DNA of 64,000 nt, taken from Anaeramoeba flamelloides (taxonomy: Eukaryota > Metamonada > Anaeramoebidae). Numbering within the stretch: position 1 is the first letter of the stretch; each line of letters begins with the position of its first letter. Both the position numbers and the translations under genes were made by a program. The DNA lies in the NCBI GenBank assembly GCA_027625915.1, contig JANTQA010000032.1:4154001-4218000 (forward strand), given 5' to 3'. Below are positions 34,036 through 45,510 of this stretch, piece by piece. The notes beneath the pieces were generated by a model, which saw only the letters and a program-made list of their open reading frames with translations, was not told the DNA's origin and did not search any database.

Positions 34036-34953
34036 TATTTATCTAAATAAGTATATTAATTGCAAAAATATTTTTTTACTTAAAATTATCATATTTTGAA
34101 ATTCGTTATTATTTTATTAAATTGAGTTCATGAACATAGCTTTTTGCAAAATTGGTTATTTAAATATTCTTAGCAATTTTTTTTTATATTTATAGTGGTG
34201 TAAAAATATGGAATGTTGTAAAAAATAGAGAGTTGAATATTATTGAGAAAAATTAAGAGTTCCATTTATTTATACAATTATTGGTGATAGTTAATATACT
34301 ATTCAATTATCTTCATAAAATAAAGGACAATTTTAATCAAAAAAACTTTTCGAAAATACTAATCTTTTTTTTTTTTTTGAAAAAAAAAATTGATTTTCAA
34401 ACAAAATATTGGTATTTAAAAAAAAATTGTTATCAAAAAGCACTTTTAACTCTAAAATAACAAAGAAATTTTTGTTTAATTTTACTAAAAATTGGATTGA
34501 TATATAGAACTCTGTATTCTTCTTGAAAATTATAAAACCTCTATTTTTTACAATATTTGGATTTATAAGAGTTATGTTAGTTTCATTTTTGGGGATATTT
34601 TAGATAAATTAAAAAGAAAGGATAAGGAAAATGTCGCGTTTTAAGTTAGAAGCAAAAACTTTGTGAAAAAGTTTATTATAAATATAATAAACAATCATTC
34701 AAGATTGAAACATAAAAAACTATTTTTTTGTACTTTTAACCTTACTTAAATACTGTGAATTATATTTGTTATAATTTTTTTTTTAATTAGAATTCTTCAT
34801 GGAGTTGTGGATACCTTCTTTAATTGGGTTTCTTAAACCACTGTATTTAAATTTCCCACAACCATAAAATTCTAAATTGAGATCTTTCATTTGTTTTTCC
34901 TATTGGTAATATTGAAATTAAAAAAAAAATTTAAAGTTTTATTATTATTTTTA

Positions 34954-35148
34954 CAGTCAGTTCCACTTTTAAGGCACAAACTTTCAACGAAATTTAAGGC
35001 ACAATAAAAATCTCAAATTAAGGCACAAAATTCAGATTCTACAAAATAAATTGTAAAAAAAAAATTCCAAATTTTGTGCCTTAATTTGAGATTTTTATTG
35101 TGCCTTAAATTTCGTTGAAAGTTTGTGTCTGAAAAGTGGAACTGACTG
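34954..35148 (+). mobile_element. 195-bp palindromic MITE (CAGTCAGTTCCAC family)
   Basis: Perfectly flanked by TA (34952-34953 and 35149-35150). Left CAGTCAGTTCCACTTTTAAG and right AAAAGTGGAACTGACTG are inverted repeats, and the inner GGCACAA motifs repeat on both arms, so nearly the whole element is one hairpin around an ACAAAATAAATTGTAA centre. Typical of Tc1/mariner-derived MITEs; no transposase in the window. Confidence 0.85.
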
Positions 35149-35483
35149 TAAGGGTCTATTCATTTACTGTGAATTTACTCCATACTCGAGGAGTGACTGG
35201 AGACCAAAAAGGGTAATGTGAAATTGCCCTTCTTTTGGTTGACAAATATTCAAATAACAAAAAAAAAAATTTATTGGATCTCTTTGACAAAAAATTCAAA
35301 CAAATAAAAATAAGTTTGACCGAGTTCACAATTTCAAAAAATCAAAATTTAAAAAACGAATCATCTTTTCTCATTTTCTATTTCCAAATGGTTAAATTTC
35401 TTTAATTTGAAACAAATTGCTTTCTTGAAGTTCACAATCAATTTAATTCGGTTTAATCTGATTTGTGGTTATTTTGTAACCCT

Positions 35484-35837
35484 CTAAATTTGACCCAGTA
35501 AGGTTATGTAATATTCTAACGATAAAAATAACTCATTTGAAAAATGAAAAAAAAAGAAACAAAATATCATAAAGAACTCAAAAAGCACCAAAGAGAGACA
35601 CTTCAAAACTGACATATCTGTTTTCAAAATTGTATATTCTAACCATTCTAATTGGAAATTGAGTGTCGATCTTTTGCACTTTTTTCTAAAAATGTCCTCA
35701 TCTTTAGTTTTTGATTTTTGCAGATCGATCATATACCATAAGTTGGTTGGTTTTTGATTGGTGTTGGCTACCAATGAAAAATATAAATTGTTTTTTCCCA
35801 TTTTAGAAAAAATAAATTTCACCGTAATGACTCGACC
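35484..35837 (-). CDS. possible isolated exon or gene fragment
   Basis: On the minus strand, an acceptor-like CTCTTTAAG (AG at 35839-35838) is followed by an open frame whose first half looks coding: 'GRVITVKFIFSKMGKNNL', 'FSLVANTNQKPTNLWYMIDL', 'DEDIFRKKCKRSTLNFQLEW'. Codon use there is more balanced than in surrounding DNA. After about 35550 the frame becomes F-rich and is probably no longer coding. No upstream exon with a start codon and no family could be recognised. It may be part of a decayed gene or chance. Confidence 0.25.
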   Translation of the reverse strand, partial: GRVITVKFIFSKMGKNNLYFSLVANTNQKPTNLWYMIDLQKSKTKDEDIFRKKCKRSTLNFQLEWLEYTILKTDMSVLKCLSLVLFEFFMIFCFFFFHFSNELFLSLEYYITLLGQI

Positions 35838-36129
35838 CTTAAAGAGTTTTTTTTTTTTATGAATTAATTGTAAAATATTATCAATTATTTTAAATAAAAA
35901 ACAAAATAATAGAATGAAAGAAGCACTTTTGAAAACTATATTTTTTATTTTCTTTGTGAAAAAGAAAAGAAATAAATAAATTAAAAAATTAAAAAACAAA
36001 AAAATGGAAATATCAAATGAAATAAAAGGCTAAAAGAAATTGAATAGAGACGCAAGGATAAGGAATTTGACATTAAAAATTGAAATTATTATAATTTTCA
36101 TGATTCCAAAATAAATTTTAAAATAACAA

Positions 36130-36183
36130 TCAAATTCAAATTCAAATTCAAATTCAAATTCAAAGTCAAAGTCAAAGTCAAAT
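36130..36183 (+). repeat. hexanucleotide tandem repeat, 9 units
   Basis: Five TCAAAT units, three TCAAAG units, then one TCAAAT: 54 bases without a break. It lies just past the stop codon of the minus-strand coiled-coil gene (TAA at 36209-36207), so it would fall in that gene's 3' untranslated region. Confidence 0.9.
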
Positions 36184-36206
36184 AAAATGTCACAGCAAAA
36201 TCATGA

Positions 36207-38026
36207 TTAATTTTTATGATGTCTTTTTGATTTTTTTTTTTTTTTTTTTTTTTTATTTTTTGAGCTGTGCTTATGTTTATGCTTTTTCTCTGAATGTGCT
36301 TTCTTTTTATGATGTTTTTTGCTTGATGTATGATGTTTTTTCTTTTTATATTTACTTGATTTTTTTGAAGATAAGGATGATGGTTTTTTTTGTTGATTAA
36401 TAGTTATAAATTGATATTTTTTTAATAATTGCTCTTCCTTTTCTTTGATAGTATTTTGTAAATTGACCTTTTCTTTGGCAAGCACATCCATTTGTGTATT
36501 CTTTTTTTGGATTTCATCGCAACTTTTGCTCCACAATTCAGAAACGATGGCCTCATTATCAATTGTGCCTTGCTTCCAATTAGTCGATTCCTTTTCCATT
36601 TGTGATAGTAATTTATCCCTTTCCAGCTCATTTCTTAAAAGTGCGTGTACTCTTTTTGAATCGCCGGCTTGTATATCAAGAGTATATTCCTTTGAATTCT
36701 GTTTTATTCTGTCCAGTGTGTTATCATATTCTTCATTTTTCTTTCTTATTTCATCAAGAGTGGATTCAAAGTGTCTGTCGAAATCTTGTAAAATTTGAGA
36801 GCTGACGATTTTATCTAAAGTTTCTTCTAAATAATTTCTTTGTTCTTTGTATACTTTCCTTTTTTGAAGTTTCTCTTTTTGGTTTTTTATTTGAGATTTT
36901 TTATATTGTATATTTTCATCTTTTTGTATTATTTCTGAATCTAATTTTGCATTCGCTTTTTGAAGACGTGAAATTAGTCCATTCTTCTCCTCTATATTTT
37001 TGTGATGATCTTGGATCATTGCTGTTTTTTCACGTTTATATTTTTCTATTTTATTTTTTTTTTTATTCAGCACGGTTTGTAATGATTGTATTTGACGTTC
37101 AAGTTTTTCAATTTTAGTTTTGTACTTGTTTATTTCTATTTTAAAAAGAATATGTTTATTTAAAAGTTCTTGAATTTCTTTTTTTTGCTTTTTTATTTGA
37201 TTGGTTTTTTTTTCTTCAAAAATTTTTTGTTCTTTCTCTTTTTTCTGAAAATCCGATTGTGTTTTTTCAAGTTGGAGTTTCACATCGGTATGTTGTTTAT
37301 TGATCATTTTCAACATTCCTAGGAATTTATTTAAGTTCGATTTCAGGTTTTTTATTTCAATATTTTTTTGTTTTACAATATTTTGGGATTCATGAAGTTT
37401 TTTTTCTGCCTCGCCTTGAGAAATTTTTTGTTTTTTTCTTTCGGTTTTAATACTTTGTTGTAGTTGATTTATTTTCTTTAGTTTTGTCTTCACTGCCCCC
37501 TGTAATTGTTGAATTGTTGTTTTTTGATCTGAATTTTCTTTTTGTGTTCGCACTAAAAGGGATTGTAAATTTTGGATTTTCGCTTCAAGTTTATTGTTTT
37601 TGTTTTGTGTTTGTTTCAATTCCCTTTCTAAAATTTTGTTGTTTGAAAAAAGTTGTAGATTACCTTTTGTCGTGTTTGTTTTCTCAGTTCTTAAAGATGA
37701 ATCTAATGATTTTTCTTTTTTATTTTGTACCTTCTGTTTTTTTTTACCTGATCCTTTTTGGATGTTATCAGATTCATCTTTTTTTTGTTTTTCTGGTTCA
37801 TTTCCTTCGTTGTTCTCTTCACGTGCTTCATTTCTTTCTTGCTTGTTTTTTGTTTTTTTTTGATCTAATACAGATTCTTTATTTTTAGTTGACTTTAAAT
37901 CATTGTTTTGCTCTTGTTGTTCTTTGTTAGTCTTGTTGGTTTTTGGATCTATTTTAATTTTTAATTTATTGTTCTTGTTCTTGTTCTTATTCTTCTTCTC
38001 CTTTATATTTTCTTTTTCTGCTTCTA

Positions 38027-38057
<31 letters not shown>

Positions 38058-38855
38058 CTTTTCTTCTTCATTTTCTTCTTCATTTTCTTCCTTCCCTTGA
38101 TTTTCTTCTTCTTTTTCTTGTTCTTTTTCTTTTTCTTCTTCATCATCCTCTTCTTCTTCTTTCTCTTTCTCTTTTTTCCCTTGATTTTCTTCTTGTTCTT
38201 TTTCTTCTTCATTTTCCTTGAGGATTTTTGGCTCTATTTTAATTTTTAATTTATTGTTATTGTTCTTGTTCTTGTTTTCATTATCCTCTCCTTCTTTTTC
38301 TTCCTCTCCTTCTTTTTGTTCTGCTTCTTTTTGATCTTTTTCTTTCTTTTGAGTTTGTTCTTCTCCTTCTTCTTCTTTTTCCTTTTCTTCTTCTTCATTT
38401 TCTTCTTCTTTTTCCTTCTCTTTCTCTTTTTTATTCTCTTCCTGTTCTTCGTCTTCTTCCTTTTCTTCCTTCCCTTGATTTTCTTCTTGTTCTTTTTCTT
38501 CTTCATTATCCTTGAGGATTTTTGGCTCTATTTTAATTTTTTTTTTCTTGTTCTTGTTTCTGTTCTTATTCTCCTTTATATTTTCTTTTTTCTTTTCTTG
38601 ATTTTCTTCTTCACTGTCTTGTTGTTGCTGTTTTTGTTGTTTTAGTTCTTTTTCTTTTTCTTCTTCTTCTTCATTTTGAATAACTTGTTGGTTCTTTAGA
38701 CTTTTATAATATATGCTTGTATTTTCTGTTTCTTGATTGAAATTTTTTTTTTGAAGATTATTCTTTAGGGAGTTAGAGTTGGGTAACAAATTGGAAAGCT
38801 GCTGTGATTGGAGTAAATTTTCAAGTGGATCTTCGTCCATCTTGCTATTTGTCAT
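36207..38855 (-). CDS. long K/E-rich coiled-coil protein
   Basis: Single exon, 882 residues from the first in-frame ATG at 38855; an in-frame TAA lies just upstream (38876-38874), and a second ATG at 38840 is possible. Residues about 60-330 are K/E/Q low complexity holding three copies of a motif close to 'KIKIEPKILK', the first two followed by 'NEEEKEQEENQGK'. Residues about 410-790 are continuous heptad coiled coil without proline, as in myosin-tail or centrosome-type proteins. The last 50 residues are K/H/S-rich ('KKHHTSSKKHHKKKAHSEKK'), a possible nuclear or nucleic-acid-binding tail. No catalytic domain is visible and no family was recognised. Likely a structural or scaffolding protein; function unknown. 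Confidence 0.75.
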
Positions 38856-41800
38856 TGGATACAACCGAAAAAGTTAAGTATGAAAAAATAAAAAATTTTT
38901 TCGTCTGATTTTGAATCAAAAAATCTAATTATTTAAAGAAATTAGTTAACCTAATGAAATGGAAAAGCAGTTAAATTGCTATTTTGTATGAAAGATCTTT
39001 GATAACTAAATGATTCTAATCAATCAAAGAACTGATATTTGTGGCATTAAGAAGAAATAAGTTAGACTTCATTTTCATTCTTTTTCTTTGACAAAAAGAG
39101 TTCTCAAAAGAAATAAGTTGTAATTAGGGACTGTATTTGAAAAAGGAAAATGAAGATGGTATTTTTTCCTCATTATTATGCAAATAACAGTATTAATTTA
39201 ATTTACATTCTTTTTCTTTAATATCGATCCAAAACCCAATAATGTAAACAAAAAATTGAAGTGAAACACTCTTTTTTCTTTGCAAAAGAATTGAAAATCA
39301 AATCACAGTACACATTTACTTTGCTTATTGCGTGTATACCAGTCCTCAGAAAAACCAGTAACTCGAGCCTAAAGTCTTTGTCTCAAACAAAATCATTTCA
39401 CGTTTTTTTTTCGTTTTCGAATCGAAAATCTCAATTTACTACTCTGCTTAAATTTAAAAAACTCAATCGAATTAGAGACAAACTCGGATATTTTTAGACA
39501 ATTTTCAGGACATTAGTTGTATTTAGTTTAAGGGAGTATGTTCACTTAACTAATTTTGAGGGCAACAGGTTAATTTGAAACTTAATCTTCTTAACGATTT
39601 CTTTAACCCAATATATTAATATTTTACTATATATTTGAATATTGAATTTATCCAAAGAATAATATATTTGCAAACCAATTCAAAAAATATCAATCAAAAA
39701 AATGAAAAAGAATAGTCAAGAAAAAATAAATAAAAATTATTTATTTCTTGATTTTATCGGTAGCATTGTAAAATTAGTTATTCTTTACTTGGTTATTCAT
39801 TTTATTTCTGAATTTGAAAATTTTGATTAACAAATTACTTGCTATTTTGAAAATAATTTCAAAATGAATTTACTAAATCCTATTTTCAAATTTTAAGTTT
39901 TGGTTTAGAAAATAGGATATTTTTTGAAATTATTCAGAAATAAAGACTTATTAGGGTTATTTGCTTGAATTGATTGATAATTTATTTTATCATTTATTTT
40001 AAAACCAAAATAAATCTGGATTTTATTTTTGTACTTCATCCATTTCCAATACTGGTATTCGGAACGATCTTGTTTCTGGCAAAAGATTACTTCCAAAATT
40101 AGCCGTTTGTTAATTTTTTGTTTTCATTTGTCATTTTCTTTCATCGGTTTCCTTATTATAATATCTTGCTGTTGACTATTGAAAGAATTAAATCGAGGGT
40201 AAAGTATTTGATATTTGATCTACAGGGTTTTGTAATCAAGTTAACAAATAAAATTATTTCTCAATATTTTTACTAACAAATATTACAAGAAATTTTTGAA
40301 AGTTAACTCTATTTTTTCACTAACTAAGGGAATTGTAACAAAAAAAAAAAAAAATTGTCAATTCAATTCAATTACAAATTTAAAAAAAAATTACCAATCT
40401 TTAAATTGGAAAATAAAGTAAAAATCTGGTCACTACAATAGCAAAATTACTGTTAAAGTTATTTTTTCGAAATCATTTTTTTTTTTTTTTTTAAATTTTG
40501 ATCCATTTTTGTTATTTTTATCACAGTTTGAAAATTGAATATATTTCCAAATTCAATTCAAAATTATTTGATTGTACATTAGTATAAAAAAATAAAAACT
40601 AAAATTCCCAGTTAGATAAAAATATTGTTTCATTAATCATTATATTCTTGTTAATATATGTTATTCACAATATAATTAACATACAGAAATGAAATTTCAT
40701 GATGCTATTATATTTATTGTTTTTAGTATTACTAGTACTATGATTTTAAAAAGTATCTAGTCCAGAAAAAAGGTCTATTTGTTTTTAATTCTTTTTTTAA
40801 ATGGATTCTGACGATTAATTTTAGGATATATTTTTTGTATATATAATAACGAATAGATATAAAAATACTCTTATCATCTAAAAAACTCAATTCTGAAAAA
40901 AAAAAAAAAAAAAAAAAAAAAGATGATATATATTCCATGTCCTAGATTTTCCAACAATTCAAAATAATCAAGTAAAATCCCTCAATATACTCCATTCCTA
41001 TAAATTAAAAAACAGATGAAAATGTCCCTCAAATGCTGTGGATTACCTTATAGTGACTAATTTTTCCAGAATTCAAAAATACCGAATAAAATCTTTGATT
41101 TAACTCAATTATTTTAAATTAAAAAAAACTAGGACACTCTACTGTACTTGTCTTTAGGCTTTCCAAAATGTAAAAGAATGGTGAAAAAAATAATGATTTT
41201 ACTATATTCTTTTAAATCCAGTAAACCCAAAAGATAACTACCTTTATTTTTTAATTTTAGAATTAAACTGAAAGCTTCTTATATTTTCTGTTCATTTCAA
41301 AAATTAAAAAAAACATAATGGAAAATATTTAGGAACAAAATATTTTTTTTATGTTTAAATAAGAAAATAATTCTTTAATTGTTCAAATAATTATTTCCCT
41401 ATTTGAAAGATATTTATCAGATTTAAACTGCTTTTAAAATATAATAAAATGACATCTTAGTGATGAATAAAAAAATATTCCAATTATTATCAAATAGATA
41501 TTTTAAAAAAATTAATTGAAACTGGTAAATTGAATTTTCTAACATAAATTTTAAATATCTTAAAAAATAATTTTTGATACAATCTCTTTTATTAACCAAT
41601 AGTTTTTATTATAATTGGCGTTATTAAAAAGTAAAAAATTATAAAATATTTAATTTATTTCTCAAAAAAAAATTTTTTATGATCATTCAATATAGAAATA
41701 TTATTTTATACTGGGTGAATATACTATAATATAGTTTAAAAAAACTCAAAATTTTTGATTAACCAAATATAAAAAATTTACTGAATTTATAAATACACTA

Positions 41801-42222
41801 AAATCCATTCCAGAAATAGGGGGCTCAAAACTAAATTACCCCAAATTGTTCACGTATATATACATCCGAATCATAAGACCCATTATTTCCCATATGAATG
41901 TTTTTTAACTTCTACATTTTTTTATCTTCATTGTTATATGGGACTCATTTTTTTCCATTTTTTTATGAAAATAAATAAAGTGTGAAAAAAATTAATAAAT
42001 ATATGAATTCTAGAAGCTCTTTGGTTTAGAAGTCTCAAATTTAGTTTATGCAAAATTCTATCATTAACCATTTAAAGAACTTTTCATTTAACTATTAAAA
42101 ATAAATCCAGAAAATTTTTTTGATACACTTAAGGAAAATTGAAAAGTGTTCTTGGATTTTTTTTTATTATCTAACAATATCTATTTTATCAGTTCGAAAA
42201 AAATTATATTTTTTTTCAAATA

Positions 42223-42420
42223 CAGTCAGTTTCACTTTTAAGGCACAAACTTTGAACGAAATTTAAAGTACAATAAAAATCTCAAATTAAGGCACAAAAT
42301 TCAGATTTGAGTAAAATAATTTGTGAAAATTAAAATTCCAAAAAATTGTGCTTTAATTTGAGATTTTTTAAGTGCCTTAAATTTCGTTCAAAGTTTGTGC
42401 CTTAAAAGTGAAACTGACTG
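42223..42420 (+). mobile_element. 198-bp palindromic MITE (CAGTCAGTTTCAC family)
   Basis: Flanked by TA (42221-42222 and 42421-42422). Left CAGTCAGTTTCACTTTTAAG and right CTTAAAAGTGAAACTGACTG are exact inverted repeats over 20 bases. Sister of 34954-35148, from which it differs by scattered changes, several of them matched on both arms (TTTCAC with GTGAAA; GAACGAAA with TTCGTTCA). Confidence 0.85.
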
Positions 42421-42894
42421 TATTGGTTTTGAAAATATAATTATGATGAAATAATAAAAAAATATTGTTCACTTTTTCTGCTTCTATTCTTCCTGCGAAA
42501 ATAATAGATAAATATTTTAAATTAAATTAATAAAATTGATTTTAATAAAATAATTTGTAAATTTTGAAAGTCAAAGTTTTTTTTTGTTAATTAATGATTA
42601 TAAAATTATAGATTTTTGCTTAAATTTCTAAAAAATATTAAGTCTAAGGACATCTAGAGTATAATTTACACTTCTTTCACAATAATAATATAATATAATT
42701 TTTTTTATCACAAATAAAGTATTAATACTTTTTTATGTGTACATTTTTACAAAAATACAAAAAATAAAAAAAACATAAACAAGTGTGTTAGAAATGATGG
42801 AAAAAAAATAGAAAACAACTTTACTATTAAAATTAAGGAACTTTTTATGAAAAAAATATAGATTGATAAAAGACTGGGTATCATCAACTAATCT

Positions 42895-42927
<33 letters not shown>

Positions 42928-43207
42928 TATTTAACTAATCTCAGCTTGTATGAATACAATCCCTGAAATTTGACAAATAATTATCTTTTATCAGGAATAG
43001 TTACTTGTTATTTTTGTTCTTAGTTGAACGATTTTGGACTTGGTATCGGTTTTAAAAGTGGTTCAAAAGATATGTATTTATTTTTTTTATTTCAGAAATC
43101 CGTTTTGAAGAGTTGAAGATCGTTAATAGAAGATAATTTATAATAAAATGTGATTTTTTGGTTTTCAATTAAAAATTTTATTTAGGTTGGTTATATTTGG
43201 ATCTTTC

Positions 43208-44072
43208 TATATATAAACCCCATTCCAAAAATTTGGAAACACCCAAAATCAAAAATAGGCAAAAAAAACCCAATTTATTGTATTTTTCCAAACCTTATAT
43301 AAAACTACATTTAAGTAACCCGTTATTAATGTTTTAATAAGTAATTATTTTAATCCAAATAAAAGAAAAAAATATAAAACTTGAAAATAAAAACAGGTGT
43401 GTCCAAAATAATAAAACAAGCGGAACAAAAAATGTATTGGTAAAATTGTTGAAAATTCACCAACAATTGTTGTTTGATCAAATATTAAGATAAGATCAGC
43501 TAATTGTATGTTAATTTTTATATTAAAAAATAACATACAATTAGCTGATGGTATCTTATCGTTTGATCGATTAATAATTGTTGGTGGAATTTCAACAATG
43601 TGATCAATACAATTTTTTGTTCAACTCTTTTCATTATTTTTGACACACCGATTTTTTTTTTTTGAGTTTTATTCGGTTAATTACAAAATATAAAGATCAA
43701 AATTTTCATTCAACTTTTAAAAAAAAACAACTTTTCAAGAATCAAAATCAATCAACAAAGTCACCAATTCGCAAATGGTGAAATTAATAATTTAATCTTT
43801 ATTTATCAGAATTAAAAATATCAACTATTTATTGATTTTTAAAATCCTTTTTTTGGAAAGATGAATGAAGTATTTTGTTCGCTTTATTTTATAAAAAAAT
43901 AGTATTTTTTTCTTTTATTTAAATAAAAATGGTAACTTATAAAACATTAATAACTGGTGACTGAAATAAATTTTTTATTATAGTTTGGAAAAATACAATA
44001 AATTGAAGTTTTATTTTGTCTATTTTTGTTTTTGGGTATGTACAAAAATTTGGAATTGGGTTTTTATATATA
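43208..44072 (+). mobile_element. large palindromic element with nested MITE
   Basis: Ends TATAAACCCCATTCCAAAAA and TTTGGAATTGGGTTTTTATA are inverted repeats, and the homology continues inward along both arms of about 300 bp to a short loop near 43514-43529. The innermost arms (about 43475-43513 and 43530-43568, with CAGCTAATTGTATGTTA and its inverse) are nearly exact. The right arm is lengthened by the 229-bp element at 43674-43902. Each arm resembles the single-arm repeats at 3745-4265 and 28485-28995. Confidence 0.65.
43674..43902 (+). mobile_element. 229-bp MITE nested in larger palindrome
   Basis: Left end CGGTTAATTACAAAATATAAAG and right end CTTTATTTTATAAAAAAATAG followed by TA. Internal TTTTCATTCAACTTT is mirrored by AAAGATGAATGAA. 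Same family as 7994-8219 and 7011-7705. No coding frame. Confidence 0.6.
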
Positions 44073-45444
44073 TAAAGTTTATTGAATAAAAAAGAAAAAA
44101 AAATTTTAATAAACACCCAAAAATCAAAATTTTTTCTTAAATACCTACCTATTAACGATCTTAGACTCTTCTATTCCGATTTTACGAAAATAAAAAAATA
44201 TTTAAGTATCTTTTGAACCACTATTAAAACCCATACCAAGTTTAAGATCTATCAATTATTAACCAAAATAGCACACACACACACATTCAACACAAGAAAA
44301 TTATTGTTCCAGTTTCAAATATTGTAACCTTGAATTTAAAATATTACATTTCGAAAAAAAGTTTTAAATTAAAAAACTTTCAAAAACAGTTTACAAAATT
44401 ATCTTGTATTATCTATTAGATAATTAAAATTGATAAAGTCCATCCTTTATATAAAAGTTAACAATGGTTGAGTTTAACAACCGACTTTATGAATAAAACA
44501 AAAAACTTTAATTCTGGAAATAGAATAACAAACTTTAACCATTTTTTAATTTTTAACTTTGTACAACTACAATTTCTTTTTACAGGTGGCTTTGTAATTT
44601 TCGTTCAACCTTGCTTTATCAAGAAAAAGAAATCAGAATAAAAAAAACTCTTGGTACACGTAGGTCTTGTTTCAAAACAATTTAACTAGAACCAAAAATT
44701 ATTGACTTTACTTATTAAATAACAAGGTGTAAACAAACAAAAAGATTCCATAGATCCTCATGTTATTGAAGACTCAAGTTTTTTAAAAACAAAAAAAAAA
44801 AAAAAAGCCAAAAGCATCCTCACAACAAAGAAAAGCACTCAAAAAAAAAAAAAAAGATGAATTATATTTTGAGGATAATATAAAATTCAAAAAAGTTCGA
44901 AAATGTTTTTTGGTAGCTTCGTTAGACTTACCAAACCTTTCGTAAAATGAAATTAATCAACAGCCCAATTGACAAACTGGAAAGATGAATTAATTCAAAA
45001 AACTTTTTTTCCTTTTGGTTTGGGAAATGCAATTAAGATCATTTTTTGACAAAGAAAAAGAAAAGGCACAAACGAATTGGAATACCAAAGGACAAAACTA
45101 GTGCACAAGAATCAATTCAAGTTCTAAAATGAGTTCTTGAGAACTATCAAAAACAAAAATTAACATCAAAAATGAAATAAAACAAAAAGAAAAAATTAAA
45201 AAAAAAAAAAACAAAATTGAAAAAAGTTATAGCAACACACAAAGCGACTGTGAAAATAAAAATGTTGGTGAGGAAGGAAAAGATATAAATATCTATTCTC
45301 ACACAAATACGAATTGCAGAGCAAAATCATGGATCAAAGCCTACTTTCAATCTTTTAATGTATTTGACAAATTTTTGGATCAAACTGTACCGATGAGAAA
45401 TGTTTTGAAAAGAGTCTCTGTAAGCAATGGCAAGTCCAATAATA

Positions 45445-45510
45445 CTCGAAATGTGAATTGGTAATACTCAAAATGTGGATCAGTAACACCCAAAATGAGA
45501 AGTCCTATAA
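45445..45510 (+). repeat. three degenerate 22-bp direct repeats before a TATA-like box
   Basis: Units at 45445-45466, 45467-45488 and 45489-45510 share a core YCMAAATG followed by a variable second half. The third unit runs into CCTATAAATAC at about 45504-45514. The layout resembles upstream activating repeats in front of a core promoter. No open frame follows within several hundred bases. Confidence 0.5.

Larger units (their letters stand above)
32605..36206. other. 3.6-kb intergenic gap
   Basis: Tail-to-tail gap between the protease-like gene (+) and the coiled-coil gene (-). It holds an (AAT)n tract at about 33041-33066, a dispersed repeat (33490-34035), a palindromic MITE (34954-35148), a possible minus-strand exon (35484-35837) and a hexanucleotide repeat (36130-36183). 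The rest is AT-rich with nothing recognisable. Confidence 0.5.

Noticed and set aside
35838-35999. N-terminal extension of the 35.5-kb minus-strand frame
   Set aside because: F/L/I/K-only residues and a TTG start; sequence before the acceptor-like AG looks intronic.
39261-39497. 78-codon frame upstream of the coiled-coil gene
   Set aside because: Starts at GTG with no ATG, no domain and no splice support.
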